NCBI GenBank assembly: GCA_021323355.1
Contig: JAJONK010000007.1
Coordinates: 1-18,133 of the forward strand
Length of the DNA: 18,133 bases
Direction of reading: 5' to 3'
Origin: Deltaproteobacteria bacterium
GTDB taxonomy: Bacteria > Desulfobacterota > Binatia > UBA9968
Shown piece after piece: positions 1-6,702 of this stretch. Made by a program: the position numbers and the translations under genes. Under the pieces are notes generated by a model. It ran no database searches, was not told where the DNA came from, and was given only the letters and a program-made list of their open reading frames with translations. Position 1 is the stretch's first letter; every line of letters starts with the position of its first letter.

Positions 1-12
1 AAAGAGGTTCAG

Positions 13-435
13 ATGGCAATGGACACCGCTTCATCGCGTGACAGCACGACGATTTCGCAGATTAATGTTACTCCGCTTGTTGACGTTATGTTGGTGCTGC
101 TTGTTATTTTCATGGTGACTGCGCCAATCATCCAACAAGGAGTACAAGTCAATTTGCCGCAAGCGAAAGCGGCCGCTATTCCTGGTACCGACGAGCTGCT
201 AGTTGTCAGCATTGCTAAGAATGGCAAGATCTATTTAAATGATAACGTTATGAGTTTGGATGAGTTGGGCGCGAAGATGCGCGCTATTCGCACTAATCTA
301 GCTGATAAGCAGGTTTACGTCAGGGCGGATCAAGATGTTCGTTACGGTTTGGTAATGCAAACAATAGCCGAATTAAAGCAAGCCGGTATCGACAGAGTGG
401 GGATGGTGACTCGTCCGACGTTAGAAGACGGATAG
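13..435 (+). CDS. tolR: TolR, inner-membrane subunit of the Tol-Pal system
   Basis: ExbD/TolR-family protein of 140 residues, the usual size. With TolQ it forms the proton-driven motor that energises TolA and so powers outer-membrane constriction. A short cytoplasmic N-terminus (1-20) precedes one membrane span at about residues 22-40. The span carries the family's essential membrane aspartate, Asp24, in the context NVTPLVDVMLVLLVIFMV. The rest is a periplasmic domain (about 45-140). The start at 13 follows AAAGAGG at 1-7; an in-frame ATG at 19 is possible but less well spaced. tolQ should lie immediately upstream, outside the window. The tolA-like gene starts 2 nt after the stop, so the two are probably translationally coupled. 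An ExbD paralogue is the alternative, but the tolB-pal-cpoB context settles it as TolR. Confidence 0.95.
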   Translation: MAMDTASSRDSTTISQINVTPLVDVMLVLLVIFMVTAPIIQQGVQVNLPQAKAAAIPGTDELLVVSIAKNGKIYLNDNVMSLDELGAKMRAIRTNLADKQVYVRADQDVRYGLVMQTIAELKQAGIDRVGMVTRPTLEDG

Positions 436-437
436 CA

Positions 438-1472
438 ATGGCAGGTGAGTCCAACAGCAAAACCATTGCGTCAGGAGAAAAGTCGCTTGCATCGGTGGGG
501 AGAGACGATCGGCTGTCGAATTGGTTACTTTTCTCGTTTATTTTGCACGGCGCAGTCCTGATAGCGTTGATCTTCTCGCCTTATTTTCCATCTGTCACGC
601 GTCCCGCGCCACCCATCTATACCGTAGACTTAGTCGGAGGAGAAAAAATCGGCGGTAACCGACCCGGCACTGAGCTTTATCCTGCCACGAGCCCCAAAGA
701 TCCGCCCAAAAAAGTTAACTCCGAGCCCGCGGCCCCGGCTCCGGAAATCAAACAGGCCAAACCGAAACTCCAGGAGAAATCTGAGAAGCCCGCAAAAGCC
801 GAAATCCCCAAGCCGGATAAAAGTGAAAAGCTGGAAAAGCCCGAGAAAACCGTCAAACCCAATGAGAAAACAGCTCCGGTTGAGGACAAGTTAGCTGTAA
901 AGAATACGCCAGTAAAAAAGGAAGAACCTAAAAAAGAAATTAAGAAGGAAGAACCTAAACAGGAGCCGGCTAAAGAGTCTAAGGAGATTAAGAGCGCTGC
1001 GGCGCCGGATGAAGGCGCTATGGACAAGGTGCGCGAAAGGCTCATTCAGTCCGCGCTCGATCGGGTGAAAAGCCGCGCTGAAAGCACACAAAGAGCCGCC
1101 AGTTCCAAAGGCGGAGAGATCCTCAGTGTAGGTCCCGGAGAAGGTGACGGAGCGGCCGCACTTGGTCAAGGCGGCCGGGGCGGTGGTACGGCCGTTAGAG
1201 GTGCTGAATTTTTCATGTACCAAGCTAAGATCGTTAACGCGATCAAGGAAAACTGGGCGTGGCCGGGCCAGAAGGGGAGTTTGAAGGCCTTGGCCCGATT
1301 CAGCATTAAAGACAACGGGGAAATCACCGGGTTGAAAATCGCTGAACCATCTGGAGACGCTGCGTTTGACGAGTCGATCTTGCGCGCGTTAAGGAAATCC
1401 AGTCCCCTGCCTCCGCCACCTGAGTCGTACCGGAAGGACTTCGCTCAGGTTGAAATGAATTTTCAGCCGTAG
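438..1472 (+). CDS. tolA: TolA-like energy transducer with TonB C-terminal domain
   Basis: Protein of 344 residues that should carry force from TolQR across the periplasm to TolB and Pal. One membrane anchor lies at about residues 29-48. It contains Ser33, His37 and Leu44 in the SxxxHxxxxxxL pattern that TolA and TonB use to contact their motor. Residues about 85-190 are a Lys/Glu/Pro-rich spacer, expected to be extended. It contains KKEEP-type repeats, including a 15-nt direct repeat at 918-932 and 945-959, in frame. Residues 255-344 form a TonB-C/TolA-III-like domain with the KENWAWP and FDESILRALRKSSPLPPP elements. The gene lies between tolR and tolB. Spacer sequence is poorly conserved, so identity rests on the anchor motif, the C-terminal domain and position. 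It could also be labelled TonB family. Confidence 0.9.
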   Translation: MAGESNSKTIASGEKSLASVGRDDRLSNWLLFSFILHGAVLIALIFSPYFPSVTRPAPPIYTVDLVGGEKIGGNRPGTELYPATSPKDPPKKVNSEPAAPAPEIKQAKPKLQEKSEKPAKAEIPKPDKSEKLEKPEKTVKPNEKTAPVEDKLAVKNTPVKKEEPKKEIKKEEPKQEPAKESKEIKSAAAPDEGAMDKVRERLIQSALDRVKSRAESTQRAASSKGGEILSVGPGEGDGAAALGQGGRGGGTAVRGAEFFMYQAKIVNAIKENWAWPGQKGSLKALARFSIKDNGEITGLKIAEPSGDAAFDESILRALRKSSPLPPPPESYRKDFAQVEMNFQP

Positions 1473-1485
1473 TTTGAGGAATGAT

Positions 1486-2796
1486 GTGAAGCAAAAAACC
1501 ACTTCAGCGATTATTTTCTATCTGCTCATGCAGGCCTCGGCAAGCTATGCGCAAGTGCGTCTTGACGTCATCGGCCCCGGAATGCCGAAATATCCGATAG
1601 CCATTTCGCCGCTCAAGAATACCGGGAATGGTGCTGATCCAGGGCGCATATCGGAAGGTGTCGCGGATGCTATCGTTTATGATCTTGATCTCTCCGGTTG
1701 GTTTCGAGTTTTGGACCGAGCAACTTACATCGAGCACCCGCAACGCAGTGGCGATACACTGGGGACGTTTGATTTCAAAGACTGGTCGACCATCGGAGCG
1801 GTGGGCCTGGTAAAAGGCAGGTTTTCTGTTCAGGGCGATGAAGTCACGGTGGAGCTTCGGCTGTTTGACGTCACTCAAGGAAGAGAAACGATCGGTAAAA
1901 GGTACACAGGGCGTGCACGGGATTTTCGCCGCATCGCGCACAAATTTGCCGATGAAATTATCAAACAGTTCACTGGCGTGCCGGGCATCTTCAATACACG
2001 TATCGCCTACACATCGACCGGTGGTGGTCGTTTCAAGGAGATTCACGTTGCCCATCTCGATGGCAGCGAGAAGTACCAGGTGACAAATAATCGGACTATC
2101 AATTTGTCGCCGTCGTGGACACCGGACGGAAAATCCATCCTCTATACATCCTATAAGGAAAGAAATCCGAGTCTTTATCTATTCGAGTTATTCAGCGGCA
2201 AAGACCTAAAGTTTTCCAGCCGTACGGGATTGAATCTCGGCGGCAAATGGTCACCCGATGGGCAAAATGTCGCGGTTTCACTCGAACGGGGGGGAAATAC
2301 CGACATTTACCTGCTCGAACGGAGTGGCGATATTGTGCGCCGGCTCACCGATGATACGGCCATCGATGTTTCGCCTTCATGGTCGCCGGACGGTCGGCAA
2401 CTGGTGTTCGTTTCTGACCGAAGCGGGTCGCCCCAACTCTATATTCTGGATGTCGCCAGTGGCAAATCCCGACGCTTGACCTACAGCGGGAGTTATAACA
2501 CTTCACCCGACTGGTCCCCGGCTGGCGATAAAATCGCCTACATAAGCAGGGTCGGCGGTCGGTTTTCAGTTTTCAGTATCGCTGTGGATGGCGGGGAACC
2601 GACGCGACTTACCAATAATGGATTCGACAACGAAGATCCGGCGTGGTCACCGGATGGCCGCTTTATTGTATTTTCCTCAAACCGTGCCGGACGTTACCAT
2701 TTATACGTGATGCAAGCCACTGGTGAAAATCAACGTAGATTGACAGGTTCTGGGGGAGATGATACAAAACCGAGTTGGTCTCCTCGGTTAGAATAA
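1486..2796 (+). CDS. tolB: TolB, periplasmic beta-propeller protein of the Tol-Pal system
   Basis: Periplasmic partner of Pal and TolA. I start it at GTG 1486, because GAGGA at 1476-1480 is correctly spaced and the product then opens with a clean signal peptide: MKQK, a hydrophobic core, then cleavage after Ala22 (ASYA|Q). The longer TTG start at 1474 has no ribosome binding site. Residues about 23-150 are the TolB N-terminal domain (RLDVIGPG, IAISPL). After it come six W-[ST]-P repeats whose tryptophans fall at residues 211, 255, 299, 343, 387 and 431, exactly 44 apart. This is the six-bladed propeller. The 436-residue length is normal for the family. A run of seven G at 2288-2294 inside the gene could be prone to slippage, but the frame is intact. 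Confidence 0.95.
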   Translation: MKQKTTSAIIFYLLMQASASYAQVRLDVIGPGMPKYPIAISPLKNTGNGADPGRISEGVADAIVYDLDLSGWFRVLDRATYIEHPQRSGDTLGTFDFKDWSTIGAVGLVKGRFSVQGDEVTVELRLFDVTQGRETIGKRYTGRARDFRRIAHKFADEIIKQFTGVPGIFNTRIAYTSTGGGRFKEIHVAHLDGSEKYQVTNNRTINLSPSWTPDGKSILYTSYKERNPSLYLFELFSGKDLKFSSRTGLNLGGKWSPDGQNVAVSLERGGNTDIYLLERSGDIVRRLTDDTAIDVSPSWSPDGRQLVFVSDRSGSPQLYILDVASGKSRRLTYSGSYNTSPDWSPAGDKIAYISRVGGRFSVFSIAVDGGEPTRLTNNGFDNEDPAWSPDGRFIVFSSNRAGRYHLYVMQATGENQRRLTGSGGDDTKPSWSPRLE

Positions 2797-2847
2797 CCTC
2801 TTGAATTTCATATTGATTCTGCGCAAGTTCCCGAAAAAGGAGTTACG

Positions 2848-3453
2848 ATGGGTGACTTTAGAATGCTGTGCTACGGTATCGTTGCTGCTTCTGTTTTGGT
2901 GAGCGGAGGTTGCGCTCCATCGACTACTAAGCCTGATGGGGCAAGCGGGGGTCCTACGGGATCATCATCTGCGACTCCTTCGGGATCAAGTAGCAAGAGT
3001 GCCGGCGAGGGACGAGCCGGCACTACAAAGGAATCGACTGTTCCATCTACCTCATCGAGTCTAGATCAATTAAAAGCGGGCAAACCGCCGGTCACTTCCG
3101 CTTCAAGCCCATTGAAAGACGTTCTCTTTGAATACGATAGTTACGATCTCAGGGGAAACGCTCGAGATGTTCTCAGAGGTAATGCAGATTGGCTTAAGAG
3201 CAATCCGTCAGCTCGAATTGAGGTGGAAGGGCATTGCGATGAACGAGGAACAAGCGAATACAACCTGGCGCTCGGCGCTAAACGGTCGCAAACCGCCAAA
3301 GATTATCTCGTTAGCCTAGGCATTTCTCCCGAACGCATATCGACGATCAGTTATGGTGAGGAGATCCCGGTGTGCACAGAATCAAATGAAAACTGTTGGC
3401 GGCAGAATCGGCGTGCTCGTTTCGTCGTAGTTCCGAGCCGACCGGCGTCATAA
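2848..3453 (+). CDS. pal: Pal, peptidoglycan-associated lipoprotein
   Basis: Outer-membrane lipoprotein of 201 residues that binds peptidoglycan. AAAGGAG at 2836-2842 sits 5 nt before the ATG. The signal sequence (1-21) ends in LVSGGC, with Cys22 as the expected lipidation site. The lipobox is imperfect, with Ser rather than Leu at -3. A Ser/Gly/Thr-rich linker spans about 25-88. The OmpA-like domain (about 90-198) holds FEYDSYDL, EGHCDERGTSEYN and NRRARFVV, the peptidoglycan-binding signature. The usual EGHADERG has Cys at residue 130 here, and Cys176 and Cys183 lie close together near the C-terminus. It sits 51 nt downstream of tolB and just ahead of cpoB, the standard order. Function is secure from the motif and the context. 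Confidence 0.95.
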   Translation: MGDFRMLCYGIVAASVLVSGGCAPSTTKPDGASGGPTGSSSATPSGSSSKSAGEGRAGTTKESTVPSTSSSLDQLKAGKPPVTSASSPLKDVLFEYDSYDLRGNARDVLRGNADWLKSNPSARIEVEGHCDERGTSEYNLALGAKRSQTAKDYLVSLGISPERISTISYGEEIPVCTESNENCWRQNRRARFVVVPSRPAS

Positions 3454-3489
3454 CAGCTGAGCCACTCCATGCCGGCGAGGTCAGACAAG

Positions 3490-4323
3490 ATGCAAATTCA
3501 CCGAGTGTTACTAATAGCTCTATTCTCTGTCGGCGCATCTGCTTGTGCCCAACCGCAGCAAATCGAGTTGCTGGAGCGTGAACAACGGCGGATTCGTAGC
3601 GACCATGCGAGTATCCATAACGAGGTCGAGTCGATGCGGTCGAGCCTGGCGGACACCAGAGCGAATATGCAGCAGCTGCAACGCGAGTTTAGCGCGCTCA
3701 AGGAACGGATCGAAGAGACTCGCTATCAAGTGGGTCGGCAAATCGGCCAATCTAGCCGGGACGGCGATCAGCGGGTCAAGGATTTGGAAGCGCGGGTTGC
3801 CAAATTAACTGAAGGATTCAAAACACAGGAAGGACAGTTAAAAGCGCGCGAGGAAGAATTAAGGGAACTTCAAAAAAATATTCGGCAGCAGCCGGTGGCA
3901 GGGAGTAGTTCTGCGGAAAAAACGGAAGCCTCGGCTGCAGAAAACGAGGCGGTAAAAACCGACTACGAAATCGCGTGGCGAGCGTTGGAAAAAAAAGATT
4001 ATCGGCTTTCGATCAGTCGCTTCAAGGAGTTTCTCCAAAAGCACCCGAAAAGCAAGTTGGCCATTAATGCTCAGTATTGGATCGGCGAAAGTCACTATGC
4101 TTTGCGGGAATTCGACCAAGCGATTCTTGAGTTTGATGCCGTGCGCAGCAGATACCCGCAAGCGGACAAAGTTCCCGCGGCGCTTCTAAAACAAGGCTTC
4201 GCATTTGCTGAACTGGGTGAAAAGGTAAATGCTCGATTGATCCTGCAGGAAGTCGTCGAGAAGTACGCACAATCGCCGGAAGCGGCACAAGCCAAGCAAA
4301 AATTAAGAGCGCTTGAGTCATAG
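3490..4323 (+). CDS. cpoB: CpoB/YbgF, Tol-Pal cell-division coordinator
   Basis: Periplasmic protein of 277 residues from the ATG at 3490. In enterobacteria CpoB couples Tol-Pal to septal peptidoglycan synthesis. I prefer 3490 to the in-frame ATG at 3469, because the product then begins with a short basic stretch and hydrophobic core (MQIHRVLLIALFSVGASAC) and a GCGAGG lies upstream at 3475-3480. Cleavage could be by signal peptidase I, or the Cys19 in ASAC could be lipidated; the lipobox is weak. Residues about 22-120 form a charged heptad-rich coiled coil, as in the YbgF trimerisation domain. Residues 158-277 contain tandem TPR-type helices (ALEKKDYRLSISRFKEFL, ALREFDQAILEFDAV). Position directly after pal matches the family. 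A run of eight A at 3989-3996 is coding. Confidence 0.92.
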   Translation: MQIHRVLLIALFSVGASACAQPQQIELLEREQRRIRSDHASIHNEVESMRSSLADTRANMQQLQREFSALKERIEETRYQVGRQIGQSSRDGDQRVKDLEARVAKLTEGFKTQEGQLKAREEELRELQKNIRQQPVAGSSSAEKTEASAAENEAVKTDYEIAWRALEKKDYRLSISRFKEFLQKHPKSKLAINAQYWIGESHYALREFDQAILEFDAVRSRYPQADKVPAALLKQGFAFAELGEKVNARLILQEVVEKYAQSPEAAQAKQKLRALES

Positions 4324-4340
4324 TTCGCCCGCCCCGTTAA

Positions 4341-4365
4341 TGCGCCTCTTGTTTCGGTTGGCGCG
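4341..4365 (+). other. Small stem-loop in the cpoB-ribF gap
   Basis: The 93-nt gap between cpoB and ribF contains an inverted repeat, TGCGCC at 4341-4346 and GGCGCG at 4360-4365, with a 13-nt loop and one G-T pair. No T-run follows, so it is not a convincing intrinsic terminator. It may be chance or a weak processing site. I see no good promoter in this gap. Confidence 0.25.
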
Positions 4366-4416
4366 AAGCAATCGATACCTCCGCATCCCATTCGGCCAGA
4401 CCGGAAGTCGAGAGAT

Positions 4417-5361
4417 ATGGAAGTTTTTCGCGACATCGAAGATTTTCGTCGACCTGAGATGAAGACGGTAGTCACTATGGGGAATTTTGACGGTATCCAT
4501 CTCGGTCATCAGGCCCTGGTTGCCAACGCCGTAGCGGAAGCGAAACAATGGCGTACTAAATCCGTTGTTTTTACTTTCGACCCTCACCCACTGAAATTGC
4601 TTGTGCCCGAGCGGGCGCCGCAGATGATTGTAAACCATCAGGACAAGATGGACATGCTGCAATCGGTGGGAGTGGATGCGGTTGTCGTGCAGACTTTTGA
4701 CCGTCGTTTCGCAAGTATTCAGGCTGACGATTTTGTGCGACGGTATCTTCTTAAGCATCTTAATTTGTCCAAGATCTGGTTGGGCAGAGACTTAAGGTTT
4801 GGCCATGCTCGCGAGGGAGACGCGGAAGACCTGATTCGTTGGGGCACTGAACTGGGTTTTGGCGTCGGTATCGTTGAGCCCATCCTGGTTGAGGGAAAGC
4901 GGATAAGCAGTTCGCGAATCCGGCAGTTAATCGAACAAGGTCGCGTAGATGAAGTTCAGCCGATGCTCGGCCGCTATCACTTCATTTCCGGCACGGTTGT
5001 TAGTGGTCAGCGCCGTGGCCGGAACATGGGCTTTCCGACAGCTAATTTGGCCGCCACTACCGAGCTTCTTCCTCAAGACGGTATTTATGCAACCATTCTG
5101 GAGTTACAAGATCAGGGTTGGTTGAGCGTCAGCAGTGTTGGTCACAATCCTACGTTCGGCGAAGGATCGCGCACGATAGAGGCTTATATTTTGGACTTCG
5201 CAAAGGATATCTATGGGGAACCGGTAAAGCTGAGTTTTGTCCAGAGGATTAGAGAAGAGCGGAAGTTTGCCGAAATAGGAGATCTGGTGATTCAGATGCA
5301 CGAAGACGTCCAAGCGGCTCGTGCCGTATTCGATCGATTGAAGCTCCGCTACAAGAATTAG
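4417..5361 (+). CDS. ribF: RibF, bifunctional riboflavin kinase / FAD synthetase
   Basis: Cytoplasmic enzyme of 314 residues that phosphorylates riboflavin to FMN and adenylylates FMN to FAD. The N-terminal nucleotidyltransferase domain has MGNFDGIHLGH at residues 21-31 (the GxFDGxHxGH motif), VFTFDPHP, and ISSSRIR at 163-169. The C-terminal flavokinase domain begins near Gly185. It carries GFPTAN at 205-210 (the PTAN metal/ATP motif) and HNPTFGEGSRTIEAYILDF, with the catalytic glutamate. Length is typical of the bifunctional form. The ATG at 4417 has only a weak GAGA upstream; an internal ATG at 4459 would remove the first 14 residues but keep all motifs. The rluD gene follows after 6 nt. 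Being bifunctional, it probably supplies the cell's main FMN and FAD. Confidence 0.96.
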   Translation: MEVFRDIEDFRRPEMKTVVTMGNFDGIHLGHQALVANAVAEAKQWRTKSVVFTFDPHPLKLLVPERAPQMIVNHQDKMDMLQSVGVDAVVVQTFDRRFASIQADDFVRRYLLKHLNLSKIWLGRDLRFGHAREGDAEDLIRWGTELGFGVGIVEPILVEGKRISSSRIRQLIEQGRVDEVQPMLGRYHFISGTVVSGQRRGRNMGFPTANLAATTELLPQDGIYATILELQDQGWLSVSSVGHNPTFGEGSRTIEAYILDFAKDIYGEPVKLSFVQRIREERKFAEIGDLVIQMHEDVQAARAVFDRLKLRYKN

Positions 5362-5367
5362 CATTGA

Positions 5368-6387
5368 ATGGAATCATCGATTGTTCCTGACCGGGCTGTG
5401 GTCGGGAAGAAAGCATCCGGAATGCGTCTGGATGTCTTCCTTACCCAGCATTTGGTTGAAGAGATTAAGCGTTATGGGTTGACTCGCTCGCGGATGCAGA
5501 AGTTGATCGAGGACGGGGTCATTACGGTCAATGGGGCGCCAACAAGATCGAGTAGGCGCCTCAAGCCAAGTGATTCGGTCGAACTTGGCAGAATTCCTAA
5601 AATAGAAACGAAGTTAAGGGCAGAGGCTGTCCTTCTCGACATTATCTATGAAGATCGCGATTTTATGGTCATCAATAAGGCGCCCGGAATGGCGGTGCAT
5701 CCCGCTGCCGGGAGCGTCACTGGAACTCTGGTTAACGCGCTATTGCATCATTGTCCCGAGCTAAAAGAAATCGGCGCCGAGGGCCGCCCGGGAATTGTTC
5801 ATCGCCTGGACAAAGATACTTCTGGGGTAATGGTCGTTGCGAAGAATCATCGGTCGTTGCAACTATTGGCGCAGCAATTCAAAGATCGCACAGTTCATAA
5901 GGAATACCTTGCCTTAGTTTGGGGCAAACTTAAGGGGGACAGCGGCATCATTGATCGCCCGATCGGCCGCCATCGATCCCAGCGGAAGAAAATGTCTTGC
6001 CGTTTCGCTTATTCAAAAACACGCGAAGCCCTGACCGAGTGGAATGTTGAAAAGTGCTTTGAACTAAAAGCCGATTCGAGAAGCATCCGATGGGTCAGCC
6101 TATGCCGACTTCGGCCCAAAACCGGACGCACGCACCAAATCCGCGTTCACTTGGCGGAACTTGGTCATCCAGTGATTGGCGATAAGGTATACGGAGGGCG
6201 TCCGAATGCTGACTTCAAGAACAGAAACATCATTTCATTGCTAAATGATTTTCCTCGCCAGGCGCTGCACGCGGAGAGACTTGAAATTTCTCATCCGACG
6301 ACAGGTCGCCGCATCGAGTTCAAAGCAGCTCTGTATAACGACATACATGAAGTCGTAAAAGAATTGGAGACGGTGTCTGGCAAATGA
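5368..6387 (+). CDS. rluD: RluD-type 23S rRNA pseudouridine synthase
   Basis: RluA/RluD-family enzyme of 339 residues that converts uridines to pseudouridine in RNA; RluD itself modifies helix 69 of 23S rRNA. An S4-type RNA-binding domain lies at about residues 17-75 (GMRLDVFL, LTRSRMQKLIEDGVITVNG). The catalytic domain follows, with IVHRLDKDTSG containing nucleophile Asp148, and later GRTHQIRVHLAELGHPVIGD from Gly253. The presence of an S4 domain favours RluD or RluC over RluA; exact substrate specificity cannot be read from sequence. The ATG at 5368 follows an in-frame TGA at 5365, so it is the earliest possible start. No Shine-Dalgarno sequence is visible, suggesting coupling to ribF translation 6 nt upstream. 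Nothing resembling a terminator follows. Confidence 0.92.
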   Translation: MESSIVPDRAVVGKKASGMRLDVFLTQHLVEEIKRYGLTRSRMQKLIEDGVITVNGAPTRSSRRLKPSDSVELGRIPKIETKLRAEAVLLDIIYEDRDFMVINKAPGMAVHPAAGSVTGTLVNALLHHCPELKEIGAEGRPGIVHRLDKDTSGVMVVAKNHRSLQLLAQQFKDRTVHKEYLALVWGKLKGDSGIIDRPIGRHRSQRKKMSCRFAYSKTREALTEWNVEKCFELKADSRSIRWVSLCRLRPKTGRTHQIRVHLAELGHPVIGDKVYGGRPNADFKNRNIISLLNDFPRQALHAERLEISHPTTGRRIEFKAALYNDIHEVVKELETVSGK

Positions 6388-6393
6388 TCGGGG

Positions 6394-6422
6394 TTGACAA
6401 TCAGAGTGCTTTTCAATAGGAT
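6394..6422 (+). promoter_or_regulatory. Predicted sigma-70 promoter for rho
   Basis: A perfect -35 box TTGACA at 6394-6399 is separated by exactly 17 nt from TAGGAT at 6417-6422 (4 of 6 matches to TATAAT). The predicted transcription start is near 6429. It begins 6 nt after the rluD stop and points at rho, about 270 nt downstream. It is one of the two clearest promoters in the window. Confidence 0.65.
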
Positions 6423-6702
6423 GAACTAACGTTAACCAATTCAGCGTTTCTGAATCGATCCCCACAATAACAATCGTCCGTTGAACTCCGTTCCGATTTA
6501 ATTTGGATCCGAAAAGTAAGTTCTGCTGCGCACGAAAGCCTGCAATACTGACAGGCCGCATTTGTAATCGTGTTCACCTCTATGTTGTCCCGGCAGGTTT
6601 ATATATCTGGGATGCGGTTTTAGCGATCGCACGTGAACATGTCGTAAGCAGAGGGGATCGCATCCGATTCTTGGTTTTGGAAACGAAAGGAGAGGCATAG
6701 TT
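6423..6702 (+). promoter_or_regulatory. Long rho leader region with small hairpins
   Basis: This is the main part of the only gene-free stretch over 300 nt (6388-6702). A hairpin ATTCAG-CGTTT-CTGAAT lies at 6439-6455, about 10 nt after the predicted transcription start. A second inverted repeat, GCCTG/CAGGC, lies at 6538-6556. Rho autoregulates through its own leader in E. coli, so a long leader here is consistent with autoregulation, but that is inference. An open frame without a credible start runs from 6485 to the TAG at 6698-6700, just before the rho ATG (see findings). The rho Shine-Dalgarno AAAGGAG at 6686-6692, with GAGAGG immediately after, closes the region. Confidence 0.45.

Noticed and set aside
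918..959. 15-nt direct repeat inside tolA as a possible repeat element
   Set aside because: The copies are in frame and encode the KKEEP spacer repeats, so they are explained by low-complexity coding sequence.
677..1223. Minus-strand open frames of 110-122 codons opposite tolA
   Set aside because: They are antisense shadows of the low-complexity Lys/Glu/Pro spacer of tolA, with repetitive Ser/Leu/Phe-rich products and no ribosome binding site or motif.
1474..1485. TTG start for tolB
   Set aside because: No ribosome binding site fits, whereas GTG 1486 has GAGGA at the right distance and gives a better signal peptide.
4349..4377. TTGTTT-N17-TCGATA as a ribF promoter
   Set aside because: Both boxes match the consensus poorly, so it is not distinguishable from chance.
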